Origin: Shewanella sp. 1CM18E | Lineage (GTDB): Bacteria; Pseudomonadota; Gammaproteobacteria; Enterobacterales; Shewanellaceae | DNA length: 64,000 bases | Direction of reading: 5' to 3' | NCBI RefSeq assembly: GCF_023161665.1 | Contig: NZ_JALNTW010000001.1 | Span: 189,454 to 253,453, forward strand | Part shown: positions 1 to 7,409 of the stretch, in pieces | Numbering within the stretch: the first letter of the stretch is position 1 | How the letters are laid out: every line of letters begins with the position of its first letter | Notes under the pieces: generated by a model | Databases searched by the model: none | Seen by the model: only the letters and a program-made list of their open reading frames with translations | Told to the model about the DNA's origin: nothing | Translations under genes and position numbers: made by a program

Positions 1-251
1 TTTTGCCTCTTTTTGAGCTGATGATTAAGCGAAATACTAAGATTGCGATGATTGTAGATGAATACGGTTCTAACGAAGGTATTGTTACCTTGGAAGATAT
101 CGTTGAATCTTTACTCGGCCTTGAAATTGTCGACTCAAATGACCCAGTAACGGATATGCAGCAATTTGCACGTAAGTTATGGAGCCGTCGTATGAAAGAT
201 AAAGGTATTGTCTTATCTGATGATGGCGATTTTGAGCAAGAAAAAAATTAA
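1..251 (+). CDS. CBS-domain protein of the HlyC/CorC (CNNM-like) family, C-terminal fragment
   Basis: The reading frame is open from the first base, so this is the end of a gene that begins outside the window. The visible 82 residues contain the typical end of a second CBS domain: IVDEYGSNEGIVTLEDIVESLLGLEIVD, given here as the segment around residues 17-44, with the acidic VTLEDI(V/L)E turn diagnostic of DUF21-CBS transporters. After it there is only a short polar tail, so the CorC_HlyC accessory domain found in longer relatives is absent. These proteins are inner-membrane and linked to divalent cation export. A strong terminator follows. The full domain order cannot be checked here. Confidence 0.8.
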   Translation, partial: LPLFELMIKRNTKIAMIVDEYGSNEGIVTLEDIVESLLGLEIVDSNDPVTDMQQFARKLWSRRMKDKGIVLSDDGDFEQEKN

Positions 252-295
252 TTTAGCTAAGTAGCCACATTAACTATCTCGTTAAATTAACACTT

Positions 296-322
296 AAAAA
301 AGGGAGCATGGCTCCCTTTTTT
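296..322 (+). terminator. Rho-independent terminator after the CBS-domain gene
   Basis: A perfect GGGAGC / GCTCCC stem with a 3-nt loop, extended by an A-run on the left and a T-run on the right. It lies 45 bp after the stop codon and could work on both strands. Confidence 0.85.
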
Positions 323-401
323 GTGCCTTTAACATACCAGCGTAGTTACGATTACACTATAAAACAGCAACAAATCTGCTTGTGATTGGTCACCTTCTGC
401 A

Positions 402-410
402 TGCTATAAT
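402..410 (+). promoter_or_regulatory. Extended -10 promoter of the metallophosphatase gene
   Basis: TGCTATAAT is a perfect extended -10 element (TGn plus TATAAT). No good -35 box sits 17 bp upstream, which extended -10 promoters tolerate. Transcription should begin near position 417, giving a leader of only about 18 nt that holds the AGAGG ribosome site. Confidence 0.6.
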
Positions 411-434
411 CCCTCTTTGGTCCAGAGGAATAAG

Positions 435-2201
435 ATGACAACAGCACACCCTACAGTCGCGCAATATAAATTAAAACTTGCCCACATTAACGATACTCAC
501 TCTCACTTTGATGCAAATCGAATTCAATTTACGCTATTTCAACAGCAAAAAGAGCTAACTTTATATAGCCATACTGGTGGTTATGCTCGTATCGGATACC
601 AGCTAAATCAGGCAAGGGCAGATGCTGTAAATAATCAGCAAACATTTTTATTTCTGCATGGTGGTGACAGCTTTCAGGGCACGCTTTACTTCAATGAATT
701 TAAAGGTAAAGCCAATTCAGACCTACTTAATATGCTCAAGCCCGACGCAATGGTGCTGGGCAACCATGAGATTGACGCTGGTAATGAGCCAGTCCTAGAC
801 TTTCTCAATGATATCAAATTCCCTTTGCTTGCAGGCAATATGGACCTCAGTCAAGAATGCCCAAAAAAACGTGCAAGACTGAATGGCCATCCAAACCTGT
901 TTGATCTAAACCCACAAACTCAAACCGCAAAAGTATTGCTTAAACCACTTGGTGATAAGCAAGTGGCTATAATAGGGATCACATTAGATCAAATGGCCGA
1001 AATTGCAGGGCCCGATGAAGATATTAACTTTATCAACGCAATTGAAACTACCAAGCGCACAGTCAAGCTTTTAAAAACGAGTGGTATCGACCATATAGTC
1101 GTGTTAAGCCACCTCGGCTTAGATCAAGATAAGGTTCTTGCTCAAGAAGTCGATCATATTAGCGTGATTGTTGGTGGCCACTCACATACTCTACAAGGCG
1201 ATTTTAAAGACTTGGGCTTATCCAATATGCCCTATGGCGAACGTGTTAATGGCACGGCTATTTTACATGCAGGTAAGTACGCAGAAACTCTTGGCTTGGC
1301 TGATATCGAATTTGATGCTCAAGGGCAAGTAACCTCTCTTAGCGGCGGAAACTACTTTATGTTAGATCAGCAGTTTATTCTGCAATCATCTAACGATGTC
1401 AGCCCAGAGGATTATTTAAACGTACGCCACGTATTAGAGTCTCACCCTTTCATTTTATTTGATGAGGAAGATCCCTGCATTCAAGCCAGAATTTCGCAAA
1501 GGTATCGCCCTAGCCTAGATGCAATGAATAACAAGATCTTGGCCTTTGTACCAAGAAACTTAATTCATACTCGTTTACCTAGCAAAGCCCTACCCCATGG
1601 TAGTGAAATTGCTCCCTGGGTGAGCCGTAGTATGTATCAAGAAACCCTTGAGTCAGGTATAGAGATAGACTTTGCCCTGCATAATGCAGGCGGCGTTCGT
1701 CAGTCACTTGATAAAGGTGAAGTCAGTTTAGCTGAAGTGCTTGGGCGTATTTTACCGTTTGATATTCCTTTGGTTGCGTATGAGATCCAAGGAAAATACT
1801 TATTCCAATTGCTTGAGTCTGCAATTAATGGCGCAACCAACAACAGTGTTATCGGTACCGGAGCTGGCAGCTTTCCATACACCTATGGACTTAAGTATTT
1901 TTACGATGGTAAGCAACAGCTAGGACAACGGATCATCAAACTAGAAATATTGCGCACAAATGCTGGTGTGAATACTTGGTTAGATGTTGACCCAAATAGT
2001 TTTTATAAAGGCGTATCCTCGTCTTACACCGCATCGGGTAAAGAGGGATACCATGCGATACTCCAAGCAACATGGAGTAAAGATATTGAAGGTTTAAGCT
2101 TACCGCAGGCGTTTACTCAATTTATCAGCAAGATGCAAACCTTAGATGAAACTATTGAACCGCAGGTTCACTATACTAGTCATCATCTAACGCCGCTTTA
2201 A
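435..2201 (+). CDS. Bifunctional metallophosphatase / 5'-nucleotidase family protein
   Basis: The 588-residue protein has the two-domain layout of UshA/CpdB-type nucleotidases. The N-terminal calcineurin-like domain shows the dimetal motifs NDTH (D20, H22), GGDSFQG, GNHEID and GGHSHT. The C-terminal 5'-nucleotidase domain shows NAGGVRQSL and VLGRILPFDIPLV. The family hydrolyses nucleotides or other phosphate esters. No signal peptide is visible, so unlike UshA it may act in the cytoplasm. The ATG at 435 is preferred over the TTG at 417 because AGAGG lies 6 nt before it and the promoter places the transcript start at about 417. The substrate is not predictable. Confidence 0.88.
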   Translation: MTTAHPTVAQYKLKLAHINDTHSHFDANRIQFTLFQQQKELTLYSHTGGYARIGYQLNQARADAVNNQQTFLFLHGGDSFQGTLYFNEFKGKANSDLLNMLKPDAMVLGNHEIDAGNEPVLDFLNDIKFPLLAGNMDLSQECPKKRARLNGHPNLFDLNPQTQTAKVLLKPLGDKQVAIIGITLDQMAEIAGPDEDINFINAIETTKRTVKLLKTSGIDHIVVLSHLGLDQDKVLAQEVDHISVIVGGHSHTLQGDFKDLGLSNMPYGERVNGTAILHAGKYAETLGLADIEFDAQGQVTSLSGGNYFMLDQQFILQSSNDVSPEDYLNVRHVLESHPFILFDEEDPCIQARISQRYRPSLDAMNNKILAFVPRNLIHTRLPSKALPHGSEIAPWVSRSMYQETLESGIEIDFALHNAGGVRQSLDKGEVSLAEVLGRILPFDIPLVAYEIQGKYLFQLLESAINGATNNSVIGTGAGSFPYTYGLKYFYDGKQQLGQRIIKLEILRTNAGVNTWLDVDPNSFYKGVSSSYTASGKEGYHAILQATWSKDIEGLSLPQAFTQFISKMQTLDETIEPQVHYTSHHLTPL

Positions 2202-2228
2202 CTCCCAAAGCCTAAGCCTTTATAGCAA

Positions 2229-2729
2229 TTAGCTTAGAGGCTTGTTCAGGTAGTACCCCATAATAATGACACCACGCTTTTCTTGATAACTACGATGCCT
2301 GAGCTTAAAGCCTTGTGATTCAAATAACGGCTTTGATACTTTAGAGGCATCAACAGTTAGTTCGGCAAATTTCTGCTGGCGCGCCCATAGTTCAAGAGCC
2401 TGATATAACTGTTTAGCAATACCGCGCAGTTGATAATTAGGCGCAACATACAAGCTCTCGATGTAACCTTGACTATCAAAGCGGGTTTCCACATTGATCA
2501 CGCCGCAACACACTGGCTTTGCTGATATAGATATAGCCCCATCAACAACTAACCAAGCTTGTGATTTTGATAAACGCTTATGCCAATGATAAGCCGACCT
2601 TGGCGCAAAAGACCAAGCCGACTTTTCTTCAGCACTGTATATCGATTCACTTATGCTTTGAATCGCTAAATGACAAAGGTTAGCAACGTCTTGTGCATAT
2701 GCTTTTTGATAAGGGATTAAGGTCAACAT
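2229..2729 (-). CDS. GNAT family N-acetyltransferase
   Basis: A 166-residue single-domain protein. The acetyl-CoA site motif is seen as VAPNYQLRGIAKQLYQALE near residues 93-111 (the QxxGxA type loop), followed by the beta-strand ELTVDAS and the final helix LFESQGFKLRHR common to GNAT enzymes. It probably transfers an acetyl group to a small molecule or to a protein amine, but the acceptor cannot be told. It is convergent with the metallophosphatase, with only 27 bp between the stops. Confidence 0.85.
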   Translation of the reverse strand: MLTLIPYQKAYAQDVANLCHLAIQSISESIYSAEEKSAWSFAPRSAYHWHKRLSKSQAWLVVDGAISISAKPVCCGVINVETRFDSQGYIESLYVAPNYQLRGIAKQLYQALELWARQQKFAELTVDASKVSKPLFESQGFKLRHRSYQEKRGVIIMGYYLNKPLS

Positions 2730-2775
2730 AAGCTGATGATACTTTCTAATGGTTTATAACGAGTTGTGTATCTTA

Positions 2776-2862
2776 TACCAATCAGTATAAGAATTTGATC
2801 TACTCAGAACGATTTTTGGCAAACTAATTCGAGGCGAATCGCTGTAATAATGACTATCTCAA
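2776..2862 (+). repeat. One-ended copy of the TACCAATCAGTATAA intergenic repeat
   Basis: It begins with the 15-bp end TACCAATCAGTATAA (2776-2790) and stays closely similar, in inverted orientation, to about 80 bp of the right end of the element at 9861-10241. The match fades around 2862. The last 17 bp (AATAATGACTATCTCAA) recur exactly at 6505-6521. It is read as a truncated MITE-like repeat between two minus-strand genes. Confidence 0.75.
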
Positions 2863-2906
2863 AGCAATACGATTGACAGTAAAAACCATGATTTAAAACA
2901 AAAGAA

Positions 2907-2934
2907 AATGGCGTAGAGGTTAGTCTACGCCATT
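2907..2934 (-). terminator. Terminator of the NrfJ-like gene
   Basis: An 11-bp perfect stem (AATGGCGTAGA with its complement) and a 6-nt loop, followed on the minus strand by a T-rich tract. It lies about 80 bp after the stop at 3015. Confidence 0.7.
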
Positions 2935-3014
2935 AAAAATTCTAGCTGTTTATAGATTGCTTAATCTCAATGCCTGTTGGTTGATGCCTAACTAAAAGCA
3001 ATCAACAACAGCAT

Positions 3015-3317
3015 TTATTTCTTGTCGATACGACCAACAAATAGCAATTTGTCGAAGGTACGGTTTAGCGTTTTGCTGCTAAAATCGCTCATCCACATTT
3101 GCTCTTGAACAACAACTGTATCGCCTTTTTTCACTTCAACTTGTGGACCCGCAGCCCAGAAAGTCTTGTCAGCTTCTTGAATTTGAACGTAAGTGTAACC
3201 ACCACCGTTCATAGTATCCATTACAGTACCTTCATGCATAACACCTTGTGCCCATGCGCTTGAAATACCTAGTGCTAGAGTTGCTGCCGCAGCCAATTTA
3301 ACTAATTTAGCTATCAT
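3015..3317 (-). CDS. NrfJ-like small exported protein
   Basis: A 100-residue protein. Residues 1-23 form a Sec signal peptide (charged MIAK, hydrophobic core, cleavage after AWA). The mature part holds GTVMDTMNGGGYTYVQI, a sequence type found in proteins annotated NrfJ-related, followed by beta-rich segments suggesting a small OB-like fold. Some relatives lie near cytochrome nitrite reductase genes, but the NrfA gene here is 48 kb away. AGGAAA precedes the ATG. The role is unknown; periplasmic location is inferred. Confidence 0.6.
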   Translation of the reverse strand: MIAKLVKLAAAATLALGISSAWAQGVMHEGTVMDTMNGGGYTYVQIQEADKTFWAAGPQVEVKKGDTVVVQEQMWMSDFSSKTLNRTFDKLLFVGRIDKK

Positions 3318-3487
3318 CGGACATTTCCTTTAAAAGTTATCAATTCTTCATTATTAAAGCACGCAATAGATTATAAATCTCTAATTAGTCGCAACTATTA
3401 GATCCAACTCTCAGAACCAAAGATTTGTTTACCTAGCACGGAACTTTATAAAATACAGCTTATTTCCAGTAAATTTGTCAGAATTAA

Positions 3488-3712
3488 CTACGAACGCTTC
3501 GCTTCATCTAATATAGGCTGCAACATGCCTTCAAGACCATTAAGTTTAACTTCATACATTAAGGCTAATTGCTGGCCTAACTTCCCCTCAGGAAAGCCTT
3601 TCGAGTGAAACCAAACTAAGTAAGGTTCGGGTAATTCAAGCAAGCGCCTTCCGGCATATTTACCAAACGGCATTTTTTGGGTAATAGCTTCTAGTAGGAG
3701 TTTTTCATCCAT
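3488..3712 (-). CDS. DUF3820 family protein
   Basis: A 74-residue protein with the family pattern MPFGKYAGRRLLELPEPYLVWF and GKLGQQLALMYEVKLNGLE. DUF3820 proteins are small and soluble; some are annotated as quorum-sensing-regulated factors, but their biochemistry is not established. The ATG at 3712 is chosen over an upstream TTG at 3721 because the GAGG ribosome site lies about 10 nt before the ATG and would be too close to the TTG. A single gene with no partner. Confidence 0.8.
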   Translation of the reverse strand: MDEKLLLEAITQKMPFGKYAGRRLLELPEPYLVWFHSKGFPEGKLGQQLALMYEVKLNGLEGMLQPILDEAKRS

Positions 3713-4307
3713 TATGAGCAAGCCTCAATATAAAAAATCTGAAATAGTAAACCTAGATTCTATCAGCCTCTCAATAAAACTACTGCCTTGTTAGCCACTA
3801 AAACGCCTCTATTTCTATTTAAGGACTATTCCCGCGCAACTAAAACGATATACCTATTTCTTATAAGCAGAGCCATTAACATAACAGAAACACAATTAAA
3901 GTAATCCTTTTGCCATCGGGAGTTCAACATTTGAACGACATAAAACAACTTTTACTACGCAATAGTAGCGCTAAATGGTTAATTATATTAGCGAATAACA
4001 ACCTGCATAAGTTGCTCACTAAATCGTCAAAAAAACATCAAATCTACATTCGGCGTCAACAAAATAACGCCTGCCAATGACTCAAGAAAGCGCCAAAATT
4101 TGTACCGTTGACGAACTAGGTTTATCGACCTAGATTAAAATGACACTCGATTGAAGTTACTGCGACCGAGTTGATTTAGTAGGTTTTAGGCTCAACGTTG
4201 ATTTAGTAGGTTTTAGGCTCAACACCGCACTAAACAAGTACGCAATCTGTCGCCCTTTAATTCACACAATAAAAGCTATAAATAACCGCGTACAAAAGGA
4301 AAACAAT
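3713..4307. other. 595-bp intergenic region upstream of the ParA-like gene
   Basis: It is AT-rich and carries no convincing ORF or RNA gene. The only clear structure is the tandem 27-bp repeat at 4170-4223. An AAAGGAAA ribosome site lies just before the ATG at 4308. Confidence 0.6.
4170..4223 (+). repeat. Perfect tandem duplication of a 27-bp unit upstream of parA-like gene
   Basis: Units 4170-4196 and 4197-4223 are identical. Each begins GTTGA and ends TCAAC, so each unit has inverted termini. They lie 85 bp before the ParA-like start, a place where a partition site or an autoregulatory operator could be. Binding is an inference. Confidence 0.85.
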
Positions 4308-5051
4308 ATGATCATACTCGTTGGTGGCGAAAAAGGTGGCAGCGGTAAAAGTTGCCTAGCCCAAAACATAGCAGTGTTTCTAACCGCAGAATGCCAAGCC
4401 TCAGTTATCATGGTCGATTGCGATCCTCAACGTACAACATCTGACTGGATCCATGCGCGTAACAATAATACTGAATTACCTAGCATCAATTGTGTACAAC
4501 TCTATGGCAAAATCCGTAATGATCTTCTTAGCTTAGAGCAACATTACGACTATGTACTTGTTGATTGTGGTGGCCAAGACAATTTAGCGCTACGTGCAAC
4601 CATGTCGGTTGCTTCCCATGTGCTAATGCCGCTACGCCCTAAGCGCAGAGATTTAAAAACCGTCAGTCATATGGACGATATCGTAGCAACATGCATGATG
4701 ATAAACCCTAAGATGCGGGCCACTTTTGTCATTACCCAATGCCCTAGCCTTCCCAATCAAGCCAGCCGTATTTTTGAAGCAAAGGAAGTTTGTAAAACCT
4801 ACGACATCAATGTACTAGACGCGATTACCTATAGCCGCAACATATACGATGATAGTGAAGAGTCTGGTTTATCTGTACTTGAAATTGAACCTAAAGGAAA
4901 AGCTGCTAACGAGATAAGAGGCATAGCGTGTGAAATGCTTCAGGTGACTAACGCGACCGAGATCCGCAACCGACTTGCCGAAAAACAGATGAAAAAGATG
5001 AGAGGTAATTATGGGTCTGGCAGATCTCAAGAAAAGCTCTACGCGGTCTAG
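4308..5051 (+). CDS. ParA/MinD-type partition ATPase
   Basis: A 247-residue ParA-superfamily ATPase. It has the deviant Walker A KGGSGKS (K9-S15, with the signature lysine K9), the A' motif VDCDPQ at 36-41 and Walker B VLVDCGG around D86. It has no N-terminal DNA-binding extension, so it is the small ParA type (as in plasmid Ib systems). Such ATPases position DNA or protein cargo on the nucleoid or a surface. The next gene overlaps it by 41 bp and encodes an RHH protein, the usual partner of small ParAs. No replication gene is nearby, so this may be a chromosomal orphan of plasmid origin. Confidence 0.85.
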   Translation: MIILVGGEKGGSGKSCLAQNIAVFLTAECQASVIMVDCDPQRTTSDWIHARNNNTELPSINCVQLYGKIRNDLLSLEQHYDYVLVDCGGQDNLALRATMSVASHVLMPLRPKRRDLKTVSHMDDIVATCMMINPKMRATFVITQCPSLPNQASRIFEAKEVCKTYDINVLDAITYSRNIYDDSEESGLSVLEIEPKGKAANEIRGIACEMLQVTNATEIRNRLAEKQMKKMRGNYGSGRSQEKLYAV

Positions 5052-5454
5052 AACCCCCAAGAATAAAGTACAACCTCATCAATTAACACTCGACTCGCTA
5101 GTTGATGATTTTATTAATGACGCAAACCGATATGCTCTTGGTCAGCAAGTGGTGACCTCAGAGCAAAATACACTTGCAGATCTCGCATTCGTTGCAGCTA
5201 AACCAGCAACAAGCTGTGCGATAAAAACTGTAAGTCAACCCGAAACCAGCGATATTAAAACCGTCAAAAAAGGGCCTGCACCGGTAAGAAAGGCAACTTT
5301 TACCTTAACTGAGTCGGCAATTGCTCATTTAGCCACACTCGCAGATGACTGCGATATAGCTAAATCTAAACTAATCCGCTTTTTGATTGAACACCATTTC
5401 AACCTAACGGCAGAACAACGTAAACAAAAGGAGCAAAGCATAATCGTAGAATAA
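5011..5454 (+). CDS. Small ribbon-helix-helix partner of the ParA-like ATPase
   Basis: A 147-residue basic protein in a different frame, overlapping the ParA gene by 41 bp; GAGGTAAT gives its ribosome site inside that gene. The N-terminal half is polar and probably disordered. Residues about 93-129 (KATFTLTESAIAHLATLADD followed by SKLIRFLIEHHF) fit an RHH DNA-binding fold: one strand, then two helices. In small-ParA systems such a protein binds the centromere and stimulates the ATPase. Some databases call similar proteins RepA, with no sign of replication activity here. Confidence 0.65.
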   Translation: MGLADLKKSSTRSRTPKNKVQPHQLTLDSLVDDFINDANRYALGQQVVTSEQNTLADLAFVAAKPATSCAIKTVSQPETSDIKTVKKGPAPVRKATFTLTESAIAHLATLADDCDIAKSKLIRFLIEHHFNLTAEQRKQKEQSIIVE

Positions 5455-5473
5455 CCCTCCCGTCCTGACCTTG

Positions 5474-5524
5474 GCTGACAGTAGTTGGAACTCTTTTGAA
5501 GTATTACTCTGTCAGCATTTTTTA
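5474..5524 (+). terminator. Probable terminator after the ParA/RHH pair
   Basis: GCTGACAG at 5474-5481 pairs perfectly with CTGTCAGC at 5509-5516, followed by a T-run. The 27-nt loop is long, so strength is uncertain. Confidence 0.5.
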
Positions 5525-5548
5525 TTCAAAATATCACTTTAATCGCTG

Positions 5549-5577
5549 CAACCAACAACCAACAACCAACAACCAAC
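5549..5577 (+). repeat. Heptanucleotide microsatellite (CAACCAA) x4
   Basis: Four perfect direct copies of CAACCAA plus one base in the non-coding stretch upstream of the MtfA-like gene, 108 bp before its start. A unit of seven could change length by slippage and alter promoter spacing, but no promoter can be seen around it. Confidence 0.8.
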
Positions 5578-5684
5578 CTCATGATTAATCCTCAAGTATT
5601 AAGCGCAATAATTATCAGCTGTGGTTGAATTTCGCGCATCAAACCACATATCAAAACCTATACATGGATTTAAAAAGGACGGCT

Positions 5685-6509
5685 ATGATAGCTATTGTTT
5701 TAATTTTATTACTGAGTGGCGCAGCAATTTTCTGGATTGCCAGCACGACATGGCGCGCTAAGCAACGTCGATTAGCCATTACTAAACAGCCTTTTCCCCA
5801 TCAGTGGCGAGAAATACTAAAACGCCGCATACCATTTTTTAGAGTGCTACCAGCTGATTTACAATTGCAGCTAAAAAAGCATATTCAGGTTTTTATTGCA
5901 GAGAAACGCTTTGTCGGTTGTGATGGATTACAGATCAACGATGAGATTAGAGTGACTGTAGCAGCCCAAGCATGCTTATTACTGCTTAACCGCAAAACTG
6001 ATTTCTACCCCAACTTAAAAGAAATTTTAATTTACCCGTCAGCATTTATCGTTGAAAACCAGCAACAACATGGCGCCGGAGTTGTATCAGAGCAACGTAG
6101 AGTGCTAGCTGGAGAATCATGGCAAAATGGTCGAGTGATTTTATCCTGGCAAACAACCAAGCATGATGCGGCTATTCCAGATGATGGTAGCAATGTGGTG
6201 ATCCATGAATTTGCCCATCAATTAGATCAAGAAGGCGGTAATGCTAATGGCGCACCTATCTTAAAAAATACTGCTGACTACCAATCGTGGTCAGCAATAT
6301 TAATGCAAGAGTATCAAGTATTAGTCAACGCCGCCCAGCATGGTGAACATTCACTCTTTAGCTATTACGGCGCCACAAATCCTGCGGAATTCTTTGCAGT
6401 AATAAGCGAAGTCTTTTTTGAGCAGCCCCATGAGTTTATTTCTAATCACCCTGCACTATATGCTGAGCTAAGTTCTTTTTATCAGCTTGACCCTGTAAAT
6501 TGGCAATAA
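5685..6509 (+). CDS. MtfA-like zinc metallopeptidase (M90 family), membrane-anchored
   Basis: A 274-residue protein matching MtfA/YeeI, a zinc-dependent peptidase that in E. coli binds the glucose repressor Mlc. The zinc motif HEFAH (H174, E175, H178, continuing QLDQE) and the downstream PAEFFAVISEVFFEQP region with the third ligand Glu are intact. Unlike E. coli MtfA, it has an N-terminal membrane segment (IAIVLILLLSGAAIFWIAS). The ATG at 5685 is chosen because AAGGA lies 5 nt before it; upstream starts at 5664 and 5625 lack this. Its target in this organism is unknown. Confidence 0.85.
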   Translation: MIAIVLILLLSGAAIFWIASTTWRAKQRRLAITKQPFPHQWREILKRRIPFFRVLPADLQLQLKKHIQVFIAEKRFVGCDGLQINDEIRVTVAAQACLLLLNRKTDFYPNLKEILIYPSAFIVENQQQHGAGVVSEQRRVLAGESWQNGRVILSWQTTKHDAAIPDDGSNVVIHEFAHQLDQEGGNANGAPILKNTADYQSWSAILMQEYQVLVNAAQHGEHSLFSYYGATNPAEFFAVISEVFFEQPHEFISNHPALYAELSSFYQLDPVNWQ

Positions 6510-6636
6510 TGACTATCTCAATAAAGCTCACGAGCTAAATACTCTTATATAGGTAACTCCTAAGCGGAAGTAACTTTATTTGATACTAGGCTCAATGAGC
6601 CAAACGAACTATAACCAATAAAAGGATAATAAAGTA

Positions 6637-7131
6637 ATGTTCAACATCAGCTTACATAAAGTCTTGGTAAAATCCTTCGCTACGTTTTGCATGCTATTTA
6701 CTATGATAACCAGCCATACATTAGCAGCCCATGAGCTAAGCCAAGATAAACAACAAGCAGCCAACGTCTTGAATGCACTAAACCAATACTCATCGACAGC
6801 AGATTGGGACAACTATTTTGCTCTATATGCTGATGACGGCATATTTATTGGTACAGATGTTAGTGAACATTGGTCAAAGGCAGAGTTTGAACAATATGCT
6901 CGCCCAACAAAAGGCTGGCGTTATGATCTAACCAGCAGAGAAATGACACAACGCGGCGATGTAATTTGGTTTGATGAAGTATTGTCTAGCCCATCTTATG
7001 GTGTTAGCCGTGGAACCGGAACACTGATTAAAACCAATGGCGCTTGGAGAATCGCCCAGTACCATTTGAGTTTCCCTATTCCAAACAACATTGCGAAGTC
7101 GATAACCAAGCAAATAATCGCTAGCCAATAA
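6637..7131 (+). CDS. Exported NTF2/SnoaL-like (DUF4440-type) protein
   Basis: A 164-residue protein with a signal peptide (residues 1-31, ending near TLA-A). The mature part is a cone-like NTF2 fold: helix with QYSSTADWDNYFALYADDGIFIG, then strands with WRIAQYHLSFPIPN. Such domains are used as small enzymes or ligand-binding proteins and act here in the periplasm. A second exported NTF2-like protein is encoded at 50439-50921. AAAGGA precedes the start. The function is not predictable. Confidence 0.7.
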   Translation: MFNISLHKVLVKSFATFCMLFTMITSHTLAAHELSQDKQQAANVLNALNQYSSTADWDNYFALYADDGIFIGTDVSEHWSKAEFEQYARPTKGWRYDLTSREMTQRGDVIWFDEVLSSPSYGVSRGTGTLIKTNGAWRIAQYHLSFPIPNNIAKSITKQIIASQ

Positions 7132-7193
7132 CGCATTTATTGGTTGTAAAAGTAACAGGTCATTTTAATAAATTGAGCTTACGCTTGCTTACC

Positions 7194-7220
7194 TAAAAAA
7201 ACGCGACTCCGAAGAGTCGC
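7194..7220 (-). terminator. Terminator of the malate synthase-like gene
   Basis: On the minus strand GCGACTC-TTCG-GAGTCGC, a 7-bp stem closed by a stable TTCG loop, is followed by seven T residues. It lies 190 bp after the stop codon at 7410. Confidence 0.75.
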
Positions 7221-7266
7221 TAATCACAAGCAAATAAATGGTAGGAAAACCAAACGTAAATAAAAA

Positions 7267-7296
7267 CCCGCACGGCACGTAGGGATACCGTGCGGG
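7267..7296. other. Strong GC-rich hairpin in the 3' region of the malate synthase-like transcript
   Basis: CCCGCACGG pairs perfectly with CCGTGCGGG around a 12-nt loop. There is no T-run, so it is more likely an RNA-stabilising structure than a terminator. It lies between the stop at 7410 and the terminator at 7194-7220. Confidence 0.6.
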
Positions 7297-7409
7297 GGAC
7301 ACAAGCTACAAAATGTAGCCAAACTTTCACTTTCTATAAAACAACTATCTTTAGAAATTGGTAGCGTCTAATCACGCTCTAAACAGATACATGAATTAAG
7401 CTCATCACC

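Noticed and set aside
4170..4223. Possible CRISPR-like repeat
   Set aside because: Two head-to-tail units without spacers are a tandem duplication, not an array.
5549..5577. Possible minisatellite coding for a repeat protein
   Set aside because: No frame with a start covers it; it is non-coding.
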